Below are positions 23,420 to 32,075 of a DNA stretch of 64,000 nucleotides, piece by piece; the first letter of the stretch is position 1; each line of letters begins with the position of its first letter. Made by a program: the position numbers and the translations under genes. The notes beneath the pieces are model-generated. The model saw nothing but the letters and a program-made list of their open reading frames with translations, had not been told where the DNA came from and ran no database searches. The DNA is from Hymenobacter psoromatis. GTDB lineage: Bacteria; Bacteroidota; Bacteroidia; Cytophagales; Hymenobacteraceae. The stretch is taken from NCBI RefSeq assembly GCF_020012125.1, contig NZ_JAIFAG010000001.1, positions 1,860,001 through 1,924,000 of the forward strand, given 5' to 3'.

Positions 23420-24880
23420 TTACGCTGCCTCCAGGCCCTGGCGCAGCAGCTGGTTGGCCAATTTGGGGTCGGCCTTGCCACCGGTCAGCTTCATCAGCTC
23501 ACCCATAAACATGCCAGTGAGCGACTTTTTACCGGCCCGGTACTCGGCTACCTTAGCCGGGTTGGCGGCCAGCACCTGCTGCACGAGGGCTTCCAGCTCG
23601 CCCGCGTCGGCTTGGGTGAGCAGACCCAGGGTGTCAGCTGCGCCGGTGGCGTTGGCCGTGGGGTGCTCCAATAAATAAGGAAAGAGCTGCTTGCTGGCCA
23701 CCGAATAGTTGAGCTTACCGGCGTCAATCAGGTCAATGATGCCCGCCAGCTGGCCGGGGTCGAGGGGGAAATCGGCCAGGTCGAGGGCGCGCTCATTGAG
23801 GTACGACTTCACGGGCCCCATCACCCAGTTGGCGGCGGCTTTGGCGTTGGGCGTGAGGCGGGCCAGCTCGTCAAAAAACAGGGCTACGTCCTTCTGGTCC
23901 ACCAGCACCGAGGCGTCGTAGTCGCTCAGGCCCAACTCGCCGGTGAAACGGGCGTAGAGCTGCTGCGGCAAAGCGGGCAGCTCGGCTTGCACGCGGTGCA
24001 GCCAGGCATCGTCCACTACCAGGGGGGGTAGGTCGGGCTCGGGAAAGTAGCGGTAATCGTTCAGGGTCTCCTTCGAGCGCTGGCCGTTGGTGGTGCCGCT
24101 GGCCGCGTCGAAGCCGCGGGTTTCGGAATCCACCTCGCTGCCGTTTTCTAGAATCTGAATTTGCCGCCGCACCTCGTGCTCGATGGCCCGCTGCACGTTG
24201 CGGAAGGAATTCATATTCTTGACTTCCACCTTCGTACCGTACTCGGTGGCGCCTTTTTTCATCACGCTCACGTTGGCATCGCAACGCAACGAGCCCTCCT
24301 CCATATTGCCGTCACAAATGCCCAGGTACTGCACCAGCTTCTTGATTTCGGTCAGGTAGGCGTAGGCTTCCTCCTCGGTGCGGATGTCGGGCTCGCTCAC
24401 GATTTCGATGAGCGGCACGCCGGCGCGGTTCAGGTCCACGAGGGTTTCGGTTTCGCCGGCCAGGTGCATACTCTTGCCCGCATCTTCTTCCATGTGAATG
24501 CGCGTGATGCCGATGCGGCGCGTGCTGCCGTCGGCCAGCCGGATATCGAGGTAGCCGCCGTGGCAAATCGGGGTCTTATCCTGGGTAATCTGGTAGCCCT
24601 TAGGCAGGTCGGGGTAAAAATAGTTTTTGCGGGCAAACAGGTTTTCGCGGGTAATCTGACAGTTGGTCGCCAAACCCATTTTGAGGGCAAAGTCCACGGC
24701 CGTGCGGTTTACGCGGGGTAGTGTGCCGGGGTGGCCCAGGGTAATCACCGAGAGGTTGGTATTAGGCAGCGAGCCGTACTCATTCTCATCCGAAGAGTAC
24801 ATCTTACTGTGCGTCAGCAATTGAGCGTGTACTTCGAGGCCGATAACGGTCTGGTAGCTGGCAAGGAGAGCGTCGTCCAT
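23420..24880 (-). CDS. gatB: Asp-tRNA(Asn)/Glu-tRNA(Gln) amidotransferase subunit B
   Basis: A 486-residue subunit of GatCAB, which converts Glu-tRNA(Gln) or Asp-tRNA(Asn) to the amide form. The kinase-like N-terminal domain has YQTVIGLEVHAQL, SVITLGHPGTLPRVN, ARKNYFYPDLPKGYQITQ, HMEEDAGKSMH and DLNRAGVPLIEIVSEPD. The C-terminal helical YqeY-like domain binds tRNA (ANPAKVAEYRAGKKSLTGMF). ATG 24880 matches the family start. A CACTTTTG near-promoter box lies 5 nt upstream. gatA and gatC are not adjacent. 23217-23419, between it and the TlpA-like gene, holds only GC-rich hairpin-forming DNA. Confidence 0.96.
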   Translation of the reverse strand: MDDALLASYQTVIGLEVHAQLLTHSKMYSSDENEYGSLPNTNLSVITLGHPGTLPRVNRTAVDFALKMGLATNCQITRENLFARKNYFYPDLPKGYQITQDKTPICHGGYLDIRLADGSTRRIGITRIHMEEDAGKSMHLAGETETLVDLNRAGVPLIEIVSEPDIRTEEEAYAYLTEIKKLVQYLGICDGNMEEGSLRCDANVSVMKKGATEYGTKVEVKNMNSFRNVQRAIEHEVRRQIQILENGSEVDSETRGFDAASGTTNGQRSKETLNDYRYFPEPDLPPLVVDDAWLHRVQAELPALPQQLYARFTGELGLSDYDASVLVDQKDVALFFDELARLTPNAKAAANWVMGPVKSYLNERALDLADFPLDPGQLAGIIDLIDAGKLNYSVASKQLFPYLLEHPTANATGAADTLGLLTQADAGELEALVQQVLAANPAKVAEYRAGKKSLTGMFMGELMKLTGGKADPKLANQLLRQGLEAA

Positions 24881-24993
24881 AAAAGCAAAAGTGAGCGGCC
24901 CCGGCCAGGTTTCGGCGCGAGGCGGCCGCAAGTTAAAACCGATTTGCCCGGCCGGGGTTGTGGCCGGCCGCGGCCCTACCCCTACCTGCACGC

Positions 24994-25028
24994 AAAAAAG
25001 CCGCCCGCTCCAGACTGGAACGGGCGGC
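24994..25028 (-). terminator. Intrinsic terminator of the OmpA/TSP3 gene
   Basis: On the minus strand GCCGCCCGTTCC pairs (one wobble) with GGAGCGGGCGGC around a 5-base loop and is followed by six T. It lies 29 nt after the stop at 25058. Confidence 0.85.
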
Positions 25029-25057
25029 TTTCTAATGCAGCCTACTGGCCGAAGCGC

Positions 25058-26698
25058 TTACTTACGCTTCTTCGTGGGGGCCTTTTTCAGGGGCGCCTTG
25101 CGGCTGCGCGGGGCCCCCGTGCCGGTGGTCTTCTTGCCGGGCAGCTTGTTGCCAGCCGCCTTGATATCGGCAATCGTCGGGGCCGGGCCGTACTTGGCTT
25201 CCGCCGCGTTCGTGTCCCCCGTCAGGTAGGGGTCGAAGTCCACCCGGCGGTTCAGGGCCTGGCCCGCCGCCGTCTTGTTGTCGGCAATCGGCTTGGTCTC
25301 CCCGTAGCCACGAGCCTCGATGCGGTCGGCCGGGATGCCTTTCTCTAGCATGTACTTACGGGCCGAAGCCGCGCGCTCGTAGCTCAAACGCAGGTTGTAG
25401 TCATCGGCTCCCTTGCTATCCGTGTGCCCGGCAATGCTCAGGCTGTAGTCGGGGTAGTCGTTCATAATCTGCACCATCTGGTTCAGCTTGGCGTACGAAC
25501 TCGTCTTGAGCGTGGCCTTGTTGAAGTCGAAGTTGATGTACTTAGTGGCCTCGTTGAGGATTTTCTTGTCCTCGGCCTTAATCTCGGGGCAGCCTTTGTT
25601 GGAGGCCGGGCCGGCCCGGTCGGGGCACTTGTCCTGGTAGTCGGGCACGCCGTCGCCGTCCGTATCAATGGGGCAGCCGGTGGCGTCCACTTTCACGCCA
25701 GCCGGGGTATTGGGGCACTTGTCGAGGTAGTCGGCCACGCCATCCCCGTCCGAGTCAAGCGGGCAGCCGGTAGCATCGACGCGCACGCCGGCCGGGGTAT
25801 TGGGGCACTTGTCGTCGGCATCAGCTACGCCGTCGCCGTCCGCGTCGGGGCAGCCTTGCAGGGCGGCCAATCCCTTCACATCGGGGCACTTGTCTTGGTA
25901 GTCAGGTACGCCGTCGCCGTCCGTATCGAGCGGGCAGCCGTTCACGTCCACTTTTACACCGGTCGGCGTGTCGGGGCACTTGTCCTTGCGGTCGGGCACG
26001 CCGTCGCCGTCCGTGTCCTTGGCTTTGCCGAAGGCGGCGGTTAGGCCCGCCGAAAACTGCATGTAGCGGTCGTACTTATCAAAGAAGTTGCTGCTGCCGC
26101 TGTTCACGCCATCGAGGCGGTCGTCGTCGCGGTCCAGATAGTGCTGGCCGGCCTGCACGAAAACGCCGAAGCCGGGCGTAAGGTGGAAATCCAGACCCAG
26201 GGCCACCTGCCCGTCAAACGAGCCAAAGCTGGTGCGGCTGTTGGCGGCCGTCGGGCTGGCGTAGCGGTCGGTATACACGATGGCCAGGCCAGGCTGCAAC
26301 AGAATATAAGGATGCACGAAAAACTCATCCTTCACGGGCAGCTTGAACTTCAGGCCCAGGCCCAGGTTCGTGACGTTGGCCGAAAAGCGGCGGCCGTTGC
26401 TCAGGGCCGGGTTTTGGTTGGTAAAGGAACTGCCGTCGCCGGGGTAGCGCAGCACGGCTTGGTTGCCCGACAGGTTGATATCAAAGCCCTTGGAGATGTA
26501 GCGGCTCAGGGTCAGGCCCCCACCGTAGCTGGCGTGGCGCAAGTCCCAAAAGTTGCTGCCCAGGTCGCCCCGGTATTGCAGGGTACTCACGTAGCCGCTG
26601 ACGCCAAATTTTTGGTCGGCTGTCTGGGCCTGACTGCGCGGCACGGCCGCCAGCAGCCCCAGGCCGACGACGGCCGTGGTGAATAAGGAGTGCTTCAT
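25058..26698 (-). CDS. OmpA family protein with thrombospondin type-3 repeats
   Basis: A 546-residue outer-membrane protein. Signal peptide MKHSLFTTAVVGLGLLAAVP. An eight-strand-type barrel region spans about residues 25-245. Five calcium-binding TSP3 repeats follow (DTDGDGVPDRKDKCPDTP and relatives, about residues 250-395). The C-terminal OmpA peptidoglycan-binding domain has INFDFNKATL, SIAGHTDSKGADDYNLRLSY and GYGETKPIADN with RRVDF. Beyond it is an unusual Lys/Arg-rich tail (SRKAPLKKAPTKKRK). It tethers the outer membrane to peptidoglycan. A promoter at 26795-26802 and a 21-bp hairpin at the predicted mRNA 5' end suggest high, stable expression. Confidence 0.93.
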   Translation of the reverse strand: MKHSLFTTAVVGLGLLAAVPRSQAQTADQKFGVSGYVSTLQYRGDLGSNFWDLRHASYGGGLTLSRYISKGFDINLSGNQAVLRYPGDGSSFTNQNPALSNGRRFSANVTNLGLGLKFKLPVKDEFFVHPYILLQPGLAIVYTDRYASPTAANSRTSFGSFDGQVALGLDFHLTPGFGVFVQAGQHYLDRDDDRLDGVNSGSSNFFDKYDRYMQFSAGLTAAFGKAKDTDGDGVPDRKDKCPDTPTGVKVDVNGCPLDTDGDGVPDYQDKCPDVKGLAALQGCPDADGDGVADADDKCPNTPAGVRVDATGCPLDSDGDGVADYLDKCPNTPAGVKVDATGCPIDTDGDGVPDYQDKCPDRAGPASNKGCPEIKAEDKKILNEATKYINFDFNKATLKTSSYAKLNQMVQIMNDYPDYSLSIAGHTDSKGADDYNLRLSYERAASARKYMLEKGIPADRIEARGYGETKPIADNKTAAGQALNRRVDFDPYLTGDTNAAEAKYGPAPTIADIKAAGNKLPGKKTTGTGAPRSRKAPLKKAPTKKRK

Positions 26699-26738
26699 TA
26701 GAAAGAAAGCAAGGTAAAAAAAAGGGGTAAGAAGGTCG

Positions 26739-26789
26739 GATGCGGGCCGTAGAGCCCCGCCGCACGGTGGGGCTCTACGGCCCGCATCC
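26739..26789 (-). promoter_or_regulatory. Long 5'-UTR hairpin of the OmpA/TSP3 mRNA
   Basis: Perfect 21-bp arms at 26739-26759 and 26769-26789 with a 9-base loop. They begin about 5 nt after the TACCTTTG box, so the stem should occupy the extreme 5' end of the transcript, about 40 nt before the start codon. Confidence 0.75.
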
Positions 26790-26794
26790 GGGGG

Positions 26795-26802
26795 CAAAGG
26801 TA
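26795..26802 (-). promoter_or_regulatory. -7 promoter box (TACCTTTG) of the OmpA/TSP3 gene
   Basis: Exact TAnnTTTG match on the minus strand, followed directly by the 5' hairpin. Confidence 0.65.
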
Positions 26803-27048
26803 ACCCAGCCAGGCCCCGTTACCCTAAAACCGGGGTTTGGGTTGCGTCAGTGGGGTTGCGCCTGGCTACCTCGCTAGGTAAGCCAGGCTTAGCCGGACCA
26901 GTAGCTGATAGCGCTAACGGACCAGCCAGCCCTTGCACCGGGCGGGACTGAAGCGCCTACCAAAGGCTAAGAAGCGCGCAAATGATAACGCAGAGATAAC
27001 GCCCTGCGCGGGGAAAAACCAGCCGGCCCCTACCCCCCTCAGCGGCGG
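26803..27048. other. Intergenic region with a 12-bp hairpin (26860-26888)
   Basis: GCCTGGCTACCT pairs with AGGTAAGCCAGGC (one bulged base) around a CGCT loop. Lacking a T-tract, it is not a clear terminator for the SPFH gene ending at 27049. Nothing else is seen here. Confidence 0.5.
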
Positions 27049-27975
27049 CTAGCGGCGAGTGCCCTGGTCGAGGTGCTGCAAGGCGGTCATCTGCTTGAGG
27101 TTCTTCTCCAAGCCTTCATTCGAGGCATCCAGGAAGATGACGTTGCCCTTTCCCTGCTCGGCAAAGTGCTTGATGGCCTCGGTCCACATCGAAAAATATA
27201 CCAGGCTGGGGTCCAGGTTATTATCGGTTAGCTCCTGCACGGCGTGGGCCATTCCCTTGGTCACTTCCTCGCGGAAGAGCGCTACCCCCTGCCCACGCAG
27301 CTGAGCCGCGATTTTCTCCGCTTCGGCCGAAATCTTGATGGCGTTGCCCTCGGCTTCGGCGGCCTTGGTTTTGGTAATGAGCAGGGCCTGACCTTCGTTT
27401 TCGGCGGCGGCCTTCAGGTTGTTGCTGGCCACAACTTTCGCCATCGAGCGCATAATTTCCTCGTCAAAAGCAATATCATTCAACTGCAAGTCAATCAGGT
27501 GGTAGCCCCAGCTTTCGAGGGTTTCGTCGAGCTGGTCCTTCACGTGCAGCACAATTTCGCCGCGCAAGCTCAGCACCGCCGCCTGCCGTTGCGTGGCCAC
27601 AAATGCCCGGATGCTGCCCTCCACCGTGCGGATAAGCGCCTGCATGAGACTGCGCTCGTCCACAAATTTGAAGGCCACGTTTTTGATGGTTTCGTCGGCT
27701 TGGTTGAGCACCGAATACACCAGCATCGCCTTAAAGTTCACATTGGCTTGGTCGATGGTAATTGCCTGAAATTCTAGCTCTAAGGAACGGTTTTGGATAG
27801 AGATTCGCTTGAAGACATTCTCCACGAAAGGCATCTTGAAATTCAGGCCCGGCATCATCACCCGGCGGTACTTGCCAAATACCGTAACTACCGCCACTGT
27901 ACCCTGCGGCACAATGACGTAGCTCAGAAATAACGTCAGCAACGCGAGCGCCAACAAAACCAGGGAATAGCTCAT
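27049..27975 (-). CDS. SPFH/Band 7 family membrane protein
   Basis: A 308-residue stomatin-like protein. An N-terminal membrane anchor (MSYSLVLLALALLTLFLSYV) is followed by the SPFH domain (VPQGTVAVVTVFGKYRRVMM, PGLNFKMPFVENV, then SLELEFQAITIDQANVNFKA). A long Ala/Glu-rich coiled coil follows (EGQALLITKTKAAEAEGNAI). Such proteins oligomerise into membrane microdomain scaffolds and often regulate proteases. ATG 27975 was chosen because it begins the anchor. No NfeD partner is adjacent. Confidence 0.92.
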   Translation of the reverse strand: MSYSLVLLALALLTLFLSYVIVPQGTVAVVTVFGKYRRVMMPGLNFKMPFVENVFKRISIQNRSLELEFQAITIDQANVNFKAMLVYSVLNQADETIKNVAFKFVDERSLMQALIRTVEGSIRAFVATQRQAAVLSLRGEIVLHVKDQLDETLESWGYHLIDLQLNDIAFDEEIMRSMAKVVASNNLKAAAENEGQALLITKTKAAEAEGNAIKISAEAEKIAAQLRGQGVALFREEVTKGMAHAVQELTDNNLDPSLVYFSMWTEAIKHFAEQGKGNVIFLDASNEGLEKNLKQMTALQHLDQGTRR

Positions 27976-28075
27976 AGTGGGGATGAGGGCAGGGTGAAAA
28001 GCTGAACGGCCGGCAAGATAAGCGCCGGGCCGCTTGTGCAAAGCCTTTATCATCGCTCACCGCCGGGCATTACAC

Positions 28076-28154
28076 GTAGAGACGCGACCCATCGCGTCTC
28101 TCAGCGTTGAACAATCGTTCACGCGCCGGGAAACGCGAAGGGTCGCGTCTCTAC
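28076..28154. repeat. Intergenic inverted repeat (GTAGAGACGCGACCC)
   Basis: 15-bp perfect outer arms at 28076-28090 and 28140-28154; the interior repeats GCGTCTC/GAACGATT-like pieces. It lies between the SPFH gene start and the valS stop. Confidence 0.85.
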
Positions 28155-28166
28155 ATTTTGGCCACG

Positions 28167-30797
28167 CTACAAGGCCCGCAGGGCTTGTTCGAGGGCCGCG
28201 ATTTTGGCTTCGGCATCGGCCAGCTTCTGGCGCTCACGCTCCAGCACGTCGGGCTTAGCGTTGGCCACGAACTTCTCATTACTGAGCTTTTTCTGCACCG
28301 AGTCGCGGAAACCGACGGTGTAAGCCAGCTCTTTTTCGAGGCGGGCGCGCTCGGCGGCGGGGTCCACCTGCGTATCGAGCGGCACGAAAAATTCGCTACC
28401 CCCCTGCACGAAGCTAACCGCCCCGGCCGGCGTTTCCGTCACGACTGATAAGTCGCTGAGGTTAGCGAGCTTGCGCACCAGCGGCGCGTAGGCTTCGAAG
28501 GCCGTTTGGTCGTCGGTTTTCACCGCCAGCTCCAGCTGTTTGATGGGGCCGATATTATTCTGGTTGCGCACGTGGCGCACGCCGGCCACGATGGCCAGGG
28601 CCTTGTCCATGCCGGCCAGCAGGTGGGCGCTGTTGGGGGGGGTAGGGACCTTGGGCCAATGCGCCACGCACACGTAGTCACGCGCACCGCGCTCGGCCAG
28701 CTCGTGCCACAGTTCCTCGGTGATGAAGGGTATGAACGGGTGCAGCAGCTTGAGCAGCGTTTCGAGGAAATCCACGGTGGAGCGCAACGTCTCAGCATCA
28801 ATCGGGTGCTGGTAGGCGGGCTTCACCATTTCGAGGTACTGCCCGCAAAAATCGTCCCACAGCAGCTTGTATACCGTCAGCAGCGCGTCGCTCATCCGAA
28901 ACTTCTCGAAGTGCTCATCCAGCACCGCCACGGTTTCGGCCAGCTTGGCTTCAAACCAGCTCACGGCTTGTGCGTTGGCGAAGGGTAGCGCGTTGTCGAC
29001 TTCCCAGCCTTTCACGAGGCGGAAGGCGTTCCAAAGTTTATTATTGAAGTTGCGGCCCTGGTCAATCAGCTTCTGGTCGTAGAGCAAATCATTGCCGGCG
29101 GGCGACGAAAACAGCATCCCGGTCCGCACCGCGTCGGCCCCGAAGTCGCGGATGAGGTCGAGCGGGTCGGGCGAGTTGCCGAGCTGCTTGCTCATCTTGC
29201 GACCCTGCGCATCGCGCACAATACCAGTGAGGTACACGTTTTTGAACGGCACTTCCTTGCGGAATTCCAGGCCGGCCATAATCATGCGCGCCACCCAGAA
29301 AAACAGAATTTCGGGGGCCGTTACGAGGTCGTTGGTCGGATAGAAATAGTTGATGTCGGCGTTGTCGGGGTCGTCAAACCCATCGAACACCGAAATCGGC
29401 CACAGCCACGACGAAAACCAGGTATCGAGCACGTCCTCATCCTGGCGCAGGTCGCTGGCTTGCAGGTCGTTGTTGCCGCTTTGCTCGCGGGCAAGCTCTA
29501 CTGCCTCGGCCTCATTCTGGGTCACTACAAACGAGCCATCGGGCAGGTAGTAGGCCGGAATGCGCTGGCCCCACCACAGCTGGCGCGAGATGCACCAGTC
29601 GCGCACGTTCTCCATCCAAGCCCGGTACATGTTCTTGAACTTGGGCGGGTGCAGCTTGATAGTATCGTTTTCGACCACTTCGAGCGCGGGCTTGGCCAGG
29701 TGCTCCATTTTCAGGAACCACTGCAAGCTCAGCTTGGGCTCAATTACGGCCCCGGTGCGCTCCGACGTCTGCACGATGCTAGCGTATTCTTCTATCTTAT
29801 CTAAAAAGCCGGCTTCCTGCAAATCCTTCACGATGTTGCGGCGGGCCGCAAACCGGTCCTGGCCCACGTACAGCTCCGCCTTCTCGTTCAGCGTGCCGTT
29901 ATCGTTCAGAATATCAATGACCGGCAGGTTATGTTTCAGGCCCAGCTCATAGTCGTTGAGGTCGTGGGCGGGCGTCACTTTCAGCGCGCCCGTACCGAAG
30001 TCCACCGTCACGTACTCGTCCTGAATAACCGGGATTTCGCGGCCCAGCAGCGGGATGCGCACGCGCTGCCCGGCCAGGTCGTGGTAGCGCGGGTCGGTGG
30101 GATTCACGGCCACGGCCACGTCGGCCATGATAGTTTCGGGGCGCGAGGTAGCTATCGTCAGGAAGCGGCCGGGCTGGCCCACCACCTCGTATTTAAGGTG
30201 GTACATCTTAGCCTGGGTATCCTTCGCAATCACTTCCTCATCGGAGATGGCGGTGCCGCCCAGCGGGTCCCAGTTCACCATGCGCACGCCGCGGTAAATC
30301 AGGCCCTTGCGGTACAAGTCCACGAACACGCGCAGTACGGCCTCGGTCAGCTTGGGCTCCATCGTGAAGCGCGTGCGGCTCCAGTCGCACGAGGCACCGA
30401 GCTGCTTGAGCTGCTCCAGAATGATGCCGCCGTACTTCTCCTTCCAGGCAAACGCGTGCCCCAAAAACTCTTCGCGGCTCAGGTCTTTCTTGTTGATTCC
30501 CTGCTCTTTGAGCATGGCCACTACCTTGGCCTCGGTGGCGATGCTGGCGTGGTCGGTGCCGGGCACCCAGCAGGCCTCTTTGCCCTGCATGCGGGCGCGG
30601 CGCACCAGCACGTCCTGGATGGTATTGTTGAGCATGTGGCCCATGTGCAGCACGCCCGTCACGTTGGGCGGCGGAATCACCACGGTGTAAGGCTGCTTGT
30701 GGGGGTTGGGTTTGGCTTGGAAAAAGCCCTGCTCCTGCCAGCGCTGGTACCATTTGGCTTCAACGTCGGCGGGCGAATAGGTTTTGGCGAGGGACAT
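28167..30797 (-). CDS. valS: Valyl-tRNA synthetase
   Basis: An 876-residue class I aminoacyl-tRNA synthetase charging tRNA(Val). The HIGH-type motif is PPPNVTGVLHMGHML (HMGH at 51-54) and the KMSKS-type motif is KMSKQLGNSPDPLDLI (KMSKQ at 534-538). The editing (CP1) domain lies between them (TSRPETIMADVAVAVNP). The anticodon-binding domain and a C-terminal coiled-coil arm (RARLEKELAYTVGFRDSVQK) complete it. The Gln in KMSKQ replaces the usual Ser. ATG 30797 has a promoter box 27 nt upstream. Monocistronic. Confidence 0.98.
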   Translation of the reverse strand: MSLAKTYSPADVEAKWYQRWQEQGFFQAKPNPHKQPYTVVIPPPNVTGVLHMGHMLNNTIQDVLVRRARMQGKEACWVPGTDHASIATEAKVVAMLKEQGINKKDLSREEFLGHAFAWKEKYGGIILEQLKQLGASCDWSRTRFTMEPKLTEAVLRVFVDLYRKGLIYRGVRMVNWDPLGGTAISDEEVIAKDTQAKMYHLKYEVVGQPGRFLTIATSRPETIMADVAVAVNPTDPRYHDLAGQRVRIPLLGREIPVIQDEYVTVDFGTGALKVTPAHDLNDYELGLKHNLPVIDILNDNGTLNEKAELYVGQDRFAARRNIVKDLQEAGFLDKIEEYASIVQTSERTGAVIEPKLSLQWFLKMEHLAKPALEVVENDTIKLHPPKFKNMYRAWMENVRDWCISRQLWWGQRIPAYYLPDGSFVVTQNEAEAVELAREQSGNNDLQASDLRQDEDVLDTWFSSWLWPISVFDGFDDPDNADINYFYPTNDLVTAPEILFFWVARMIMAGLEFRKEVPFKNVYLTGIVRDAQGRKMSKQLGNSPDPLDLIRDFGADAVRTGMLFSSPAGNDLLYDQKLIDQGRNFNNKLWNAFRLVKGWEVDNALPFANAQAVSWFEAKLAETVAVLDEHFEKFRMSDALLTVYKLLWDDFCGQYLEMVKPAYQHPIDAETLRSTVDFLETLLKLLHPFIPFITEELWHELAERGARDYVCVAHWPKVPTPPNSAHLLAGMDKALAIVAGVRHVRNQNNIGPIKQLELAVKTDDQTAFEAYAPLVRKLANLSDLSVVTETPAGAVSFVQGGSEFFVPLDTQVDPAAERARLEKELAYTVGFRDSVQKKLSNEKFVANAKPDVLERERQKLADAEAKIAALEQALRAL

Positions 30798-30823
30798 GTG
30801 GTCGGGGGTCTGCTACTAAGTAG

Positions 30824-30831
30824 CAAAAGTA
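30824..30831 (-). promoter_or_regulatory. -7 promoter box (TACTTTTG) of valS
   Basis: Exact TAnnTTTG match on the minus strand, 26 nt before the valS start. Confidence 0.6.
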
Positions 30832-31037
30832 CGGCAAACCACTAAGGTGCCGCTTTTCCTTACCGCAGTACTACTGGCGCGAGTTTAGCGCAGCGTAACT
30901 CGTGACCAGATTTGATGTGGAGGTTGCACCTCCACTGCCGCGCTAGCGGCAAGTCGATATTGCTCGGCTCTTGCTAGCGACCCAGCCGTAGCCTGCCGCG
31001 ATGCGGCAGATGAGGTACAACCTCATACTTATAATTA

Positions 31038-31979
31038 ACCCAAGTTGCGGAGTAGCGGGAGGGCATAAAAAAGTCTGTTCGGCGTGAACAGGCTAGGTTT
31101 GGGTATCTGACCTCCCAATCTACCCTTACCCATGCGCGAACAGACCGTTGCAATGTACTGCTTTCTTGATGATTTGCTGACCCTAACCCGTCCCGTGCGC
31201 CCGCTGCCAGCCGACCCGCGCCGTCGCCTGACCGACGCGCAGGTGTTGACCACGGCCTTGGTGGCGGCACGCTTTTTTGGCGGCAATCTGACGTTGGGTC
31301 GCCATTACATGGAGCAGCATTGGGGGCAGAACCAGCTGGACAAGAGCGGTTTCACGCGCCGCCTGCACACGCTCACCGATACGTTACTGGCCCTGTTTGC
31401 CACCTGCGGCCAGGTCCTGAAAGAGTTGCACACGGAGGCGCGCTACGTCATCGACTCGTTTCCCGTGGCGGTATGTCAAAACATTCGGATTCCCCGCTGT
31501 AAGCTCTTGACAGGCAAGACCTATCGGGGCCGCTCGGCTAGCAAGCGGCAGTGGTTCTACGGCTTTAAAGTGCAGATTATCGCCACCAGCGAGGGGGTGC
31601 CGGTTGAATTTTATATCCACGCCGGTAGCGAGGCCAATGGTACTGGCATACGGGCGATGGCCGTGGATTTGCCCGACGGCAGCCTGCTCTATACGGACAA
31701 TGCCTATACTGATTACGCGCTGGAAGACGTGTTCGCCGAGGCCACCGGTGGCCAGCAGTTCACGGCCCGTAAGGCAAACAGTAAACGTCCCCACTCCCCT
31801 GCGCAACGTTTTCTGCTCCAGTATTTTCGCAAAGGAGTGGAAACTGCCTTCAGTCAACTCACCGCCTGCTTTCCGAAGCATATTCATGCCGTGACGGCCG
31901 CCGGCTTCGTGCTCAAATTAGCCTTGTTCATCTTTGTCCACACCCTCGACCAAGCCGGTTGCTAGTCCGCAACTTGGGT
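31038..31979 (+). mobile_element. Intact IS982-family insertion sequence
   Basis: A 942-bp element bounded by inverted repeats ACCCAAGTTGCGGAGTAG (31038-31055) and its near-complement ending GGGT at 31979 (17 of 18 match). Ends beginning ACCC, the length and a single transposase gene fit IS982. The flanks TTA/TAA extend the symmetry. No convincing target duplication is seen. Confidence 0.9.
31132..31965 (+). CDS. IS982 family transposase
   Basis: A 277-residue DDE transposase. Catalytic residues lie at D108 (RYVIDSFPVAVC), D189 (LLYTDNAYTDYALE) and E237 (FRKGVETAFSQLT). The family signature KTYRGRSASKRQWFYGFKVQ lies between the first two. An N-terminal helical DNA-binding part precedes them (RRLTDAQVLTTALVAARFFG). 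The reading frame is complete and fills the element, ending 14 nt before its right end, so it may be active. Expression probably relies on a promoter within the first 94 bp of the IS. Confidence 0.95.
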   Translation: MREQTVAMYCFLDDLLTLTRPVRPLPADPRRRLTDAQVLTTALVAARFFGGNLTLGRHYMEQHWGQNQLDKSGFTRRLHTLTDTLLALFATCGQVLKELHTEARYVIDSFPVAVCQNIRIPRCKLLTGKTYRGRSASKRQWFYGFKVQIIATSEGVPVEFYIHAGSEANGTGIRAMAVDLPDGSLLYTDNAYTDYALEDVFAEATGGQQFTARKANSKRPHSPAQRFLLQYFRKGVETAFSQLTACFPKHIHAVTAAGFVLKLALFIFVHTLDQAGC

Positions 31980-32075
31980 TAAGTAGTCACGAGTTACGGC
32001 TTTGCCTAAACTCGCGCCAGTTGAGCTGTAAATTTTGCCCTGTTGCAATAAAATTACCTAAATTGTAAATATATT

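Larger units (their letters stand above)
30872..32021. repeat. Intergenic inverted repeat split by the IS element
   Basis: Arm ACTGGCGCGAGTTTAG at 30872 onwards pairs with 31986-32021 (about 34 bp with a few mismatches). Between the left arm and the IS are two small hairpins: GTGGAGGT/ACCTCCAC at 30917-30935 and ATGAGGT/ACCTCAT at 31011-31027. Without the IS the arms would be about 140 bp apart. The 334-bp gap 30798-31131 holds the valS promoter, this arm and the IS left end. Confidence 0.8.

Noticed and set aside
25600..26010. Tandem DNA repeats in the OmpA gene as a possible CRISPR or minisatellite
   Set aside because: They encode thrombospondin type-3 repeats in frame; no constant repeat with unique spacers.
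29931..30845. 304-aa antisense frame over valS (similar long antisense frames lie over ftsK at 44345-45283 and the protease at 51235-52290)
   Set aside because: Shadow frames of well-conserved genes, with compositions typical of reverse-complement GC-rich coding DNA.
31030..31990. Target-site duplication flanking the IS982 element
   Set aside because: Flanks ATAATTA and TAAGTAG share only the symmetric TTA/TAA; no direct repeat of 6-9 bp is seen.
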